From NCBI GenBank assembly GCA_002492045.1, contig DKXC01000137.1, positions 1 through 6,560 on the forward strand: a stretch of DNA of 6,560 bases. Reading direction: 5' to 3'. The position numbers and the translations under genes are program-made. Under the pieces are notes generated by a model that saw nothing but the letters and a program-made list of their open reading frames with translations, was not told the DNA's origin and ran no database searches. Source of the DNA: Micrococcaceae bacterium UBA7136 (GTDB taxonomy: Bacteria > Actinomycetota > Actinomycetes > Actinomycetales > Micrococcaceae). Positions 1 through 5,311 of this stretch are shown piece by piece (position 1 is the stretch's first letter; the number at the start of each line of letters is the position of its first letter).

Positions 1-1699
1 CCAGCTCAGTCTTACCCACACCGGTGGGGCCAGCAAAGATGAAGGAACCACCAGGACGCTTAGGATCCTTAAGACCAGCCCGGGTACGGCGGATAGAACG
101 AGCCAGAGCCTTAATAGCGTTCTCCTGGCCGATGACCCGCTTGTGCAGCTCATCTTCCATCTTGAGTAGGCGGCCGGACTCTTCCTCAGTAATCTTGTAG
201 ACCGGAACACCGGTAGAAGCAGCCAGAACGTCAGCGATGACCTCGGGAGTGACCTGGCCGTAGGCGTCCCCGCCCTTTTCCTTCCAGTCCTTCTCAGCAG
301 CCTGGTACTGCTCGGTCAGCTCGGTCTCCTGGTCGCGCAGGGAGGAAGCTTCCTCGTAGCGGTTCTCGGCAATAGCCTGCTGCTTCTGCTCCTTGACCTT
401 GGCCAGACGCTCCTCTAGCACCTTAAGCTCAGCCGGGGCGGTCATACGCTTAATGCGCAGGCGGGCACCAGCCTCGTCAATCAGGTCAACAGCCTTATCG
501 GGCAGGAAGCGGTCAGAAATGTAACGGTGAGCCAGGTTGACGGCAGTCTCAATGGCCTCATCAGAGATAGTGACCCGGTGGTGGGCCTCGTACTTATCCC
601 GCAGGCCCTTCATGATTTCAACGGCCAGCTCGGGTGAGGGCTCCTCAACCTGGATAGGCTGGAAGCGACGCTCCAGGGCCGGGTCCTTCTCAATGTGCTT
701 GCGGTACTCGTCTAGGGTGGTAGCACCAATGGTCTGCAGTTCGCCACGGGCCAGCATGGGCTTAAGGATGGAGGCAGCATCAATAGCACCCTCAGCGGCA
801 CCGGCACCCACCAGGGTATGGATCTCGTCAATGAAGAGGATGATGTCGCCCCGGTTGCGGATCTCCTTGAGCACCTTCTTCATGCGCTCCTCGAAATCAC
901 CGCGGTAGCGGGAACCAGCCACCATAGAGCTCAAATCCAGGGTGTAGAGGTGCTTATCCTTCAGGGTTTCGGGGACGTCACCCTTAACGATGGCCTGGGC
1001 CAGACCCTCAGCCACGGCAGTCTTACCCACACCGGGTTCACCAATCAGCACCGGGTTGTTCTTGGTTCGGCGGGAAAGCACCTGCATGACCCGCTCCATC
1101 TCGTGCTGACGGCCAACGACCGGGTCTAGCTTGCCCTCACGGGCGGCAGCAGTCAGGTTGCGCCCAAACTGGTCCAGGATGGCAGAACCGGCCGGGGTAC
1201 CCTCGCGGGAGCCACCGGCACCCACACCGGCGGTCTCCTTCTTGCCGTCCTCGCCCTGGCCGGGGTAGCCAGAAATCAGGTCCATAACAGACTGACGCAC
1301 CTGGGCAGGCTCAGCCCCCAGCTTGGTCAGAATCTGGTTAGCAACGCCCTCATTGGCCCGGACCATACCCAGCAGGATGTGTTCGGTACCGATGTAGCTG
1401 TGGTTGAGCTGGATAGCTTCCCGCATGGAAAGCTCCAGCACCTTCTTGGCGCGGGGGGTAAAGGGGATATGGCCGCTAGAAGCCTGGGGGCCGGCGCCGA
1501 TAATGTCCTGCACCTGCTCCCGAACCTCGGCCAGGGTGACGCCCAGGGATTCCAGGGCGCGGGCGGCGATACCTTCACCCTCATGAATCAGACCGAGCAG
1601 AATGTGTTCGGTGCCGATGTAATTGTGGTTCAGCATGCGAGCCTCTTCCTGGGCTAGCACGATGACGCGGCGGGCGCGGTCGGTAAACCGTTCAAACAT
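1..1699 (-). CDS. clpC: ClpC, AAA+ unfoldase subunit of the Clp protease (3' end cut by window edge)
   Basis: ClpC is a cytoplasmic hexameric ATPase that unfolds protein substrates and feeds them into the ClpP peptidase; in actinobacteria (ClpC1) it is central to protein quality control. The visible 566 residues run without frameshift. Two Clp_N repeats occupy about residues 1-145, each with the motif YIGTEHILLG (residues 27 and 102 onward). The first AAA+ domain has Walker A GEPGVGKT at 220-227, Walker B ILFIDE ending D291-E292, and an LERRF arginine-finger region near 342-346. A UVR-like middle domain spans about 430-460 (AENRYEEASSLRD). The second AAA+ module begins with Walker A GPTGVGKT at 557-564 and the window then ends, so roughly the last third of a normal ~830-850 residue ClpC is missing. 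The ATG start is preceded by AAGGAG six bases away. The gene follows lsr2 but is separated by a terminator and a 306-base spacer, so it probably has its own promoter. The identification is very secure; ClpB is excluded by the short middle domain. Confidence 0.98.
   Translation of the reverse strand, partial: MFERFTDRARRVIVLAQEEARMLNHNYIGTEHILLGLIHEGEGIAARALESLGVTLAEVREQVQDIIGAGPQASSGHIPFTPRAKKVLELSMREAIQLNHSYIGTEHILLGMVRANEGVANQILTKLGAEPAQVRQSVMDLISGYPGQGEDGKKETAGVGAGGSREGTPAGSAILDQFGRNLTAAAREGKLDPVVGRQHEMERVMQVLSRRTKNNPVLIGEPGVGKTAVAEGLAQAIVKGDVPETLKDKHLYTLDLSSMVAGSRYRGDFEERMKKVLKEIRNRGDIILFIDEIHTLVGAGAAEGAIDAASILKPMLARGELQTIGATTLDEYRKHIEKDPALERRFQPIQVEEPSPELAVEIMKGLRDKYEAHHRVTISDEAIETAVNLAHRYISDRFLPDKAVDLIDEAGARLRIKRMTAPAELKVLEERLAKVKEQKQQAIAENRYEEASSLRDQETELTEQYQAAEKDWKEKGGDAYGQVTPEVIADVLAASTGVPVYKITEEESGRLLKMEDELHKRVIGQENAIKALARSIRRTRAGLKDPKRPGGSFIFAGPTGVGKTEL
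1371..1634 (-). repeat. Diverged direct repeat within clpC encoding the two Clp_N motifs
   Basis: Bases 1371-1409 and 1596-1634 are about 39 bases long and match at all but five positions by hand alignment. They lie exactly 225 bases (75 codons) apart and in the same reading frame. They encode the paired IGTEHILLG motifs of the tandem Clp_N domain. This is an ancient domain duplication with unusually well preserved DNA, not a mobile repeat. Confidence 0.7.
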
Positions 1700-1705
1700 T
1701 GAACA

Positions 1706-1711
1706 CTCCTT
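1706..1711 (-). promoter_or_regulatory. clpC ribosome binding site
   Basis: On the minus strand the sequence AAGGAG lies six bases upstream of the ATG at 1699. It is a near-perfect Shine-Dalgarno match and fixes the clpC start, which also agrees with the expected MFERFTDRAR N-terminus of the family. Confidence 0.85.
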
Positions 1712-1772
1712 GGGAATTTTCTATTACCCACAGCCTACGCCCCCAAGACCATCTCAGGGGCCCCTGTTCGCC

Positions 1773-1799
1773 AACAATGGAATGAGGGCAGCGGATTCC
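1773..1799 (-). promoter_or_regulatory. Candidate SigR/SigH-type stress promoter for clpC
   Basis: Reading the minus strand, GGAAT (1799-1795) is followed after 19 bases by GTT (1775-1773). This fits the GGAAT-N18/19-GTT pattern known for the oxidative/heat-stress sigma factors SigR (Streptomyces) and SigH (mycobacteria, corynebacteria), whose regulons include clp genes. A start about 7-10 bases downstream would leave a leader of roughly 65 bases. The match is short and could be chance; no start site has been measured. Confidence 0.4.
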
Positions 1800-1836
1800 G
1801 TTCGCTCTTTTGTGCCCCACTGGGGCACCCGCGAAC
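1800..1836. promoter_or_regulatory. Composite inverted repeat upstream of clpC (possible ClgR-type operator or leader hairpin)
   Basis: The outer arms GTTCGC (1800-1805) and GCGAAC (1831-1836) are perfect reverse complements, and inside them GTGCCCC (1812-1818) and GGGGCAC (1822-1828) form a second perfect 7-base stem with a 3-base loop. The inner and outer stems are separated by unpaired bases on each side (six and two). A further GTTCGCC lies at 1766-1772. GTTCGC/GCGAAC resembles half-sites of ClgR, the activator of clp genes in actinobacteria, but the usual CGC-N5-GCG spacing is not present here. No T-run follows on either strand, so it is not an intrinsic terminator. Confidence 0.45.
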
Positions 1837-1842
1837 TCCATC

Positions 1843-1848
1843 CTTATA
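1843..1848 (-). promoter_or_regulatory. Candidate housekeeping -10 element for clpC
   Basis: The minus strand reads TATAAG within an A/T-rich stretch, matching five of six positions of the consensus TATAAT. No convincing -35 hexamer sits 16-18 bases upstream; the corresponding bases are GGGTGA. A start near 1836 would place the inverted repeat of 1800-1836 at the very beginning of the transcript. It is a weak call because only one half of the promoter is recognisable. Confidence 0.35.
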
Positions 1849-1945
1849 AATAAGTCTCTTTTTTCTCACCCGGTCAGTAGAAGTTGTGTCCCCCAAGCTG
1901 TGGAATAAGCGGCTTAATAAAACACCCCCGTCCGGCCCTGTCCAT

Positions 1946-1981
1946 AGAAAAGGTGGCTACCCCCTCAAGGGATAGTCACCT
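1946..1981 (-). terminator. Intrinsic terminator after lsr2
   Basis: On the minus strand, 25 bases beyond the lsr2 stop codon, a 13-base stem (1981-1969 with 1963-1951) closes a five-base loop; it has one A-C mismatch and one G-U pair. It is followed directly by TTTTCT. This is a good rho-independent terminator and separates lsr2 from clpC. Confidence 0.8.
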
Positions 1982-2005
1982 CATTCTTATTAGGCTAAGG
2001 AGACT

Positions 2006-2368
2006 TTATGCCTCAGCCTTCTCAGCTTCCTGAGCCTTGTAATAGGCGTCGCGGATTTCCTGGTGAATCCGGCCACGGCTAGAAACCTTGTAACCGTTCT
2101 CCTGAGCCCACTTACGGATCTTGGCAATCTCGGGATTGCGCTTAACCTGAGTGCTGCGGGAACCGGCAGGACGGCCTACGCCACGCTGGCTACCCTGAAC
2201 CCGACGGGCCTTAGCAGCAAAGGGGCGAACAGCCTCGCGCAGGCGACGAGCATTTTCGGAAGAAAGGTCAATCTCAAAGAGACCACCATCAAGACCGAAA
2301 CGGACGGTCTCGTCTGCGGGGCCGCCGTCCAGGTCGTCCTCAAGAATAATCTTTACCTTCTGAGCCAT
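2006..2368 (-). CDS. lsr2: Lsr2 nucleoid-associated protein / xenogeneic silencer
   Basis: Lsr2 is a small dimerising DNA-binding protein of actinobacteria that bridges DNA, prefers AT-rich sequence and silences horizontally acquired genes, an analogue of H-NS. The 120-residue product (M. tuberculosis Lsr2 is 112) starts MAQKVKIILEDDLDGG and carries ETVRFGLDG at 20-28 and FEIDLS at 31-36, the typical N-terminal oligomerisation domain. A basic linker (about 55-77) contains GVGRPAGSR. The C-terminal DNA-binding domain has IRKWAQENGYKVSSRGRI at 84-101, with the RGR minor-groove clamp at 98-100. A charged tail KAQEAEKAEA follows. The ATG is preceded by AAGGAGG five bases away. It has its own upstream spacer and a terminator behind it, so it is probably transcribed alone. 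The AT-rich DNA upstream may allow self-repression, which is inference. The identity is very secure. Confidence 0.97.
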   Translation of the reverse strand: MAQKVKIILEDDLDGGPADETVRFGLDGGLFEIDLSSENARRLREAVRPFAAKARRVQGSQRGVGRPAGSRSTQVKRNPEIAKIRKWAQENGYKVSSRGRIHQEIRDAYYKAQEAEKAEA

Positions 2369-2373
2369 GGGCT

Positions 2374-2380
2374 CCTCCTT
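2374..2380 (-). promoter_or_regulatory. lsr2 ribosome binding site
   Basis: The minus strand has AAGGAGG five bases before the ATG at 2368, a full-strength Shine-Dalgarno sequence. It suggests abundant translation, as expected for a nucleoid protein, and supports the chosen start. Confidence 0.85.
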
Positions 2381-2476
2381 AATATTTCCTTGTCAAAGGG
2401 GAAGGATCAAGGTGACTACCCAAACGGAGACCTGACCAAAAGAATCAAATACTCCCGTGGGGAAGGGCAACCACCC

Positions 2477-2519
2477 CATAAACTATTTAACTAAGACCCA
2501 TAATACATACTTTGAAGGC
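2477..2519 (-). promoter_or_regulatory. AT-rich probable lsr2 promoter region
   Basis: Between the upstream operon terminator and the lsr2 leader lies AT-rich DNA containing TATTAT on the minus strand (2505-2500), a plausible -10 box. No clear -35 partner at normal spacing is visible. A promoter is expected here because a strong terminator precedes it, but the exact elements are uncertain. A start near 2493 would give a leader of about 125 bases. Confidence 0.35.
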
Positions 2520-2566
2520 AAAAAGAAATTGCTGAAACAGAAAAGACTTCGTGTTTCAGCAATTTC
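2520..2566 (-). terminator. Strong intrinsic terminator ending the lysS operon
   Basis: On the minus strand, 11 bases past the stop of the small membrane-protein gene, a perfect 15-base stem (2566-2552 with 2539-2525) closes a 12-base loop and is followed by TTTTT (2524-2520). On the plus strand the same stem is followed by CTATTTTTC, so it could also stop transcription coming from the other side. Confidence 0.92.
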
Positions 2567-2577
2567 CTATTTTTCTA

Positions 2578-2772
2578 CTAGTCAGAACCGAAAGGGTCCC
2601 TAGAACCGGTTGAGTTCTTTACCTGCTGATACCAGGCCTCAGCATCCTGCTCAATCTGCCGCTGAGCCGAGCGTTCCGTCCGATCCGCCCGCAAAATCCA
2701 GCGCAAAATCAGGTAAAGGGCCAGGCCAGCGCAAATCGAAGGAATCAGCCCAATCAAAAACTCCAGGCTCAC
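2578..2772 (-). CDS. Small single-pass membrane protein of unknown function, coupled to lysS
   Basis: The product has 64 residues and I do not recognise a named family. Residues 3-25 (LEFLIGLIPSICAGLALYLILRW) form one hydrophobic helix with no signal-peptidase site. The following ILRADRTERSAQR is basic, which by the positive-inside rule puts the C-terminus in the cytoplasm. The rest is a polar, probably helical tail with QDAEAWYQQ and an unstructured end. It begins with GTG only four bases after the lysS stop, with GGAG seven bases before the GTG and overlapping the end of lysS, so its translation is probably coupled to lysS. A strong terminator follows at once. I recall similar short proteins with an ILRADR-like segment after lysS in other Micrococcaceae, which supports it as a real gene. 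Its role is unknown. Confidence 0.75.
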   Translation of the reverse strand: MSLEFLIGLIPSICAGLALYLILRWILRADRTERSAQRQIEQDAEAWYQQVKNSTGSRDPFGSD

Positions 2773-2776
2773 GGCT

Positions 2777-4282
2777 CTACTCCGCCTCAGGCTTCATGAG
2801 GGGGAAAAGGATGCTCTCGCGAATACCCACCCCGGTAAAGAGCATAATCAGGCGGTCCAGGCCCAAGCCCAGGCCACCCATAGGAGGCGCACCGTGCTCG
2901 AGGGCCCGCAGGAAGTCCTCATCCAGCTGCATGGCCTCGTCGTCACCGCCAGCAGCCAGCTTAGACTGCTCCGTCAGGCGCTCACGCTGAATCACCGGGT
3001 CAATCAGCTCAGAGAAGGCCGTACCCCGCTCCATACCGCCAATAATGAGGTCCCAGGCCTCAATCAGGTTCTCGTCAGACCGGTGCTGACGGGCCAGCGG
3101 CTGAGCAGACGGCGGATAATCGTAAACAAAAGTGGGGTTAATGAGGGTAGGCTCCACAATCTCACCAAAGAGCTCCACCACCAGCTTCTCAGCATCCCAC
3201 TTAGGATCAACCTCAACCTGGTGCTTGGCGGCAATCTCACGTAGCTCCTGGGCAGAAGTCTGGGGAGTAACCTCTACCCCCACAGCCTCAGACAGGCCCG
3301 GGTAGACGCCCAGCCACTTCCACTCACCCGACAGGTCAATAGTGCCAGCCTCAGTCTCAATCTGGTAGATACCCAGGGCATCCGCGCAGGCCATAATCAT
3401 CTCCTGCATGCGCTTGGCCATCACAAACTGATCAGCATAAGCCTCATAGCATTCCAGGGTGGTGAACTCGGGGCTGTGAGTAGAGTCCACGCCCTCATTA
3501 CGGAAGACCCGGCCAATCTCGTAGATCCGTTCCAGGCCGCCCACAGCCGCCCGCTTGAGGAAAAGCTCAGTGGCGATACGCAGGGTCATGGGCTGGTCAA
3601 AGGCATTCAGGTGGGTCTGGAAGGGACGGGCTGCCGCACCACCGTGAATCAGCTGCAGTACCGGGGTTTCCAGCTCAATGTAGCCATGATCCTCAAGCAC
3701 CCGGCGGATGGTCTGGGTAATCTTAGCCCGCTTGACTACCAGGTCCCGGGCCTCGTCCCGCACCATCAGATCCAGGTAGCGCTGACGAACCCGAGTCTCC
3801 TCATTCAAATCAGAGTGCAGGTTAGGCATGGGGCGCAGGGTCTTAGAAGCCATCTGCCACTCGTCCGCCATAATGGACAGCTCACCCCGGCGAGAAGAAA
3901 TCACCTCACCGTGCACAAAGACGTGGTCGCCCAGGTCAACCAGGGCCTTCCAGTCAGCCAGGGACTCCTCGCCCACGCTAGCTAGGGAAATCATGGCCTG
4001 AATCCGGGTGCCGTTACCCTGCTGCAGGGAGGCAAAGCAGAGCTTACCGGTGTTGCGGATAAAGACCACCCGGCCAGCCACGCCCACCAGGTCGCCGGTG
4101 GTCTGGTCGGCCTCTAGCTTGCCCTCGTACTTCTGCCGAATCTGGCTAATAGTGTGAGTGACAGGGACGCCCACCGGGTAGGCCTGACGGCCAGATTCAA
4201 GCAGCTTAGCCCGCTTTTCAAGGCGGATCTGCATCTGCTCTGAGACGGTGGGTTCTGCGGGGCTCTTCGCCGCGTCGGTCAT
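2777..4282 (-). CDS. lysS: Lysyl-tRNA synthetase, class II
   Basis: LysS attaches lysine to tRNA-Lys using ATP, in the cytoplasm, as a homodimer. The 501 residues match the family length. An N-terminal OB-fold anticodon-binding domain spans about 65-150 (VGVAGRVVFIRNTGKLCFASLQ begins at residue 66). The class II catalytic core has motif 1 around GYIELETPVL (200-209), the lysine-specific HGGAAARPF (213-221), motif 2 GRVFRNEG (257-264) with HSPEFTTLE following, and motif 3 GLGLGLDRLIMLF (470-482) followed by IRESILFPLMKP. The segment DYPPSAQPLARQHRS and IEAWDLIIGGMERGTAFSEL are typical of actinobacterial LysS. The ATG is preceded by AAGAGG six bases upstream. There is no MprF-like transmembrane part, so this is not the LysX lysyl-phosphatidylglycerol fusion. 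It sits 71 bases after panC and four bases before the small membrane-protein gene. Confidence 0.98.
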   Translation of the reverse strand: MTDAAKSPAEPTVSEQMQIRLEKRAKLLESGRQAYPVGVPVTHTISQIRQKYEGKLEADQTTGDLVGVAGRVVFIRNTGKLCFASLQQGNGTRIQAMISLASVGEESLADWKALVDLGDHVFVHGEVISSRRGELSIMADEWQMASKTLRPMPNLHSDLNEETRVRQRYLDLMVRDEARDLVVKRAKITQTIRRVLEDHGYIELETPVLQLIHGGAAARPFQTHLNAFDQPMTLRIATELFLKRAAVGGLERIYEIGRVFRNEGVDSTHSPEFTTLECYEAYADQFVMAKRMQEMIMACADALGIYQIETEAGTIDLSGEWKWLGVYPGLSEAVGVEVTPQTSAQELREIAAKHQVEVDPKWDAEKLVVELFGEIVEPTLINPTFVYDYPPSAQPLARQHRSDENLIEAWDLIIGGMERGTAFSELIDPVIQRERLTEQSKLAAGGDDEAMQLDEDFLRALEHGAPPMGGLGLGLDRLIMLFTGVGIRESILFPLMKPEAE

Positions 4283-4306
4283 GCTCTACCTCTTCTGCTC
4301 AGCATA

Positions 4307-4346
4307 AGACCAGCAGGCCCCGCTAGAGGGCCAGCTGGCTTGGTCT
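4307..4346 (-). repeat. Imperfect hairpin in the panC-lysS gap
   Basis: Outer arms AGACCA (4307-4312) and TGGTCT (4341-4346) are perfect complements and enclose a second stem GGCCC/GGGCC (4316-4320 with 4328-4332). A 10-base perfect palindrome, GCCAGCTGGC, overlaps it at 4330-4339. No T-run follows on the minus strand, so it is unlikely to be a full terminator. It may weaken read-through or stabilise an mRNA end; its role is unproven. Confidence 0.35.
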
Positions 4347-4353
4347 AGGTCTT

Positions 4354-5274
4354 TTAGTTGATGTCCATGTTATCGATAAGGCGGGTGCTACCCACAAAGG
4401 CAGCCACCAGGGCCAGCACCCGAGCCTGGTCACTGGTAGGAGCCTCAAAGGTATCGGTGTCTACCACCTCCAGGTAGTCCAACCGCACCCCCTCGGTGCT
4501 GTCGATAGCCGCCCGGGCCTGGTCTAGGGCGTCCGGCCCCAGGGTGCCAGTAATGTACTTCTCGCGCAGGGTCGCCAGAGTGCGGGAGAGCACCAGGGCA
4601 GCCTCCCGCTCCTGCTCGTTCAGGTACTGGTTGCGGGAGGACAGGGCCAGGCCGTCATCAGCCCGCACTACCGGCACAGACTTGAGCGTAATCTGCTGGT
4701 TGAAGTCCTTGACCATGCGCTGAATCAGGGCCAGCTGCTGGGCGTCCTTCTGGCCAAAGTAGGCGGTCAGCTGGGCATCCTGGGGCAGGGTCAGGGGCAA
4801 AAGAATATTGAAGAACTTATTGACGACCGTCAGTACCCCGTCAAAGTGGCCGGGCCGGGTCTTGCCCTCAAAAATAGTGCCCAGCTTACCCGAGGAGACA
4901 GTAATCTTGGGGTCACCACCGGGGTACATGGCCTCAACGCTGGGGGCAAAAATCAGGTCTACGCCCTCGGCAGCGGCCAGGGCAGCGTCGGCCTCAAGGG
5001 TGCGGGGATAACGCTCGTAGTCCTCGCCGGGGCCGAACTGGAGGGGGTTAACAAAGATAGAAAGAAGCACCACATCGTTCTGTTCCCTGGCCCGGCGGAT
5101 CAGGGTTGCGTGCCCCTCGTGCAGGGCGCCCATGGTGGGTACAAAGCCAACAGTCAGGGGACGGCTGCTTTCTGGGTCTTCTGCCAGCAGGCGGGCCTTA
5201 GCCTGGGCCAGGGTAAGCAGAAGCTCTTGGGAAAGATCTTTAATGGTCTCTGCGATAGGAGTCTGGCTCGTCAC
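4354..5274 (-). CDS. panC: Pantothenate synthetase (pantoate-beta-alanine ligase)
   Basis: PanC condenses pantoate with beta-alanine using ATP to give pantothenate (vitamin B5), the precursor of coenzyme A. The 306-residue product shows the nucleotidyltransferase motif PTMGALHEGH at 46-55 (H52 and H55), FVNPLQF at 74-80, GHFDGVLTVVNKFF from 142, FGQKDAQQ at 173-180 (K176 and Q180 align with ATP and pantoate contacts in known PanCs) and the KMSKS-equivalent DGLALSSRN at 207-215. About eight extra residues (around TLPQDAQLT, 162-170) precede the FGQKD motif compared with the M. tuberculosis enzyme as I recall it. The start is GTG: an in-frame TAA lies two codons upstream, the next Met is inside the active-site motif, and AAAGGA sits ten bases upstream. 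A small hairpin TGGGA/TCCCA (5294-5309) precedes that site. It follows the DUF2520 gene by 37 bases and is surely co-transcribed with it. No panB or panD is visible. Confidence 0.97.
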   Translation of the reverse strand: MTSQTPIAETIKDLSQELLLTLAQAKARLLAEDPESSRPLTVGFVPTMGALHEGHATLIRRAREQNDVVLLSIFVNPLQFGPGEDYERYPRTLEADAALAAAEGVDLIFAPSVEAMYPGGDPKITVSSGKLGTIFEGKTRPGHFDGVLTVVNKFFNILLPLTLPQDAQLTAYFGQKDAQQLALIQRMVKDFNQQITLKSVPVVRADDGLALSSRNQYLNEQEREAALVLSRTLATLREKYITGTLGPDALDQARAAIDSTEGVRLDYLEVVDTDTFEAPTSDQARVLALVAAFVGSTRLIDNMDIN

Positions 5275-5284
5275 GGTTTAGAGA

Positions 5285-5290
5285 TCCTTT
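5285..5290 (-). promoter_or_regulatory. panC ribosome binding site
   Basis: AAAGGA on the minus strand lies ten bases before the GTG at 5274. The spacing is slightly long, but the in-frame stop just upstream leaves GTG as the only reasonable start. Confidence 0.6.
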
Positions 5291-5311
5291 CGATGGGAAG
5301 CGCCTCCCAGT

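Larger units (their letters stand above)
1700..2005. other. 306-base spacer between lsr2 and clpC
   Basis: No protein-coding gene is supported here. From right to left it holds the lsr2 terminator (1946-1981), a stretch of about 95 bases with no assigned element, a candidate -10 box (1843-1848), the composite inverted repeat (1800-1836), a candidate stress promoter (1773-1799), a third GTTCGC element (1766-1772) and the clpC ribosome binding site. The layout is that of a regulated promoter region for clpC. Confidence 0.7.

Noticed and set aside
537..908. Open frame on the plus strand (123 codons), and similar ones at 818-1129 and 1379-1657
   Set aside because: They lie opposite the well-supported clpC reading frame, have compositions typical of antisense shadows (rich in Ser, Arg and Met or His) and no recognisable domain.
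1812..1828. GC-rich stem with A-run on one side, considered as a terminator before clpC
   Set aside because: On the minus strand the stem is followed by AAAAGAG and on the plus strand by CCGCG, so neither direction has the T-run an intrinsic terminator needs.
1906..1916. Short palindrome TAAGC-G-GCTTA in the lsr2-clpC spacer
   Set aside because: Five-base arms are expected by chance in a 300-base spacer and nothing connects it to a known regulator.
2391..2396. Perfect TTGACA (-35 consensus) on the minus strand upstream of lsr2
   Set aside because: It is only about ten bases from the Shine-Dalgarno sequence; a -10 box at normal spacing would fall on the start of lsr2 and no such box is visible.
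2063..2494. Plus-strand frame of 143 codons opposite lsr2 and running into its upstream spacer
   Set aside because: It starts inside the antisense of lsr2, has no convincing ribosome binding site or family motif, and would run through the lsr2 promoter region.
3476..3985. Plus-strand frame of 169 codons opposite lysS, and 4846-5322 and 5642-5995 opposite panC and the DUF2520 gene
   Set aside because: All are antisense to conserved enzymes with intact motifs; the long frames follow from codon bias of the true strand.
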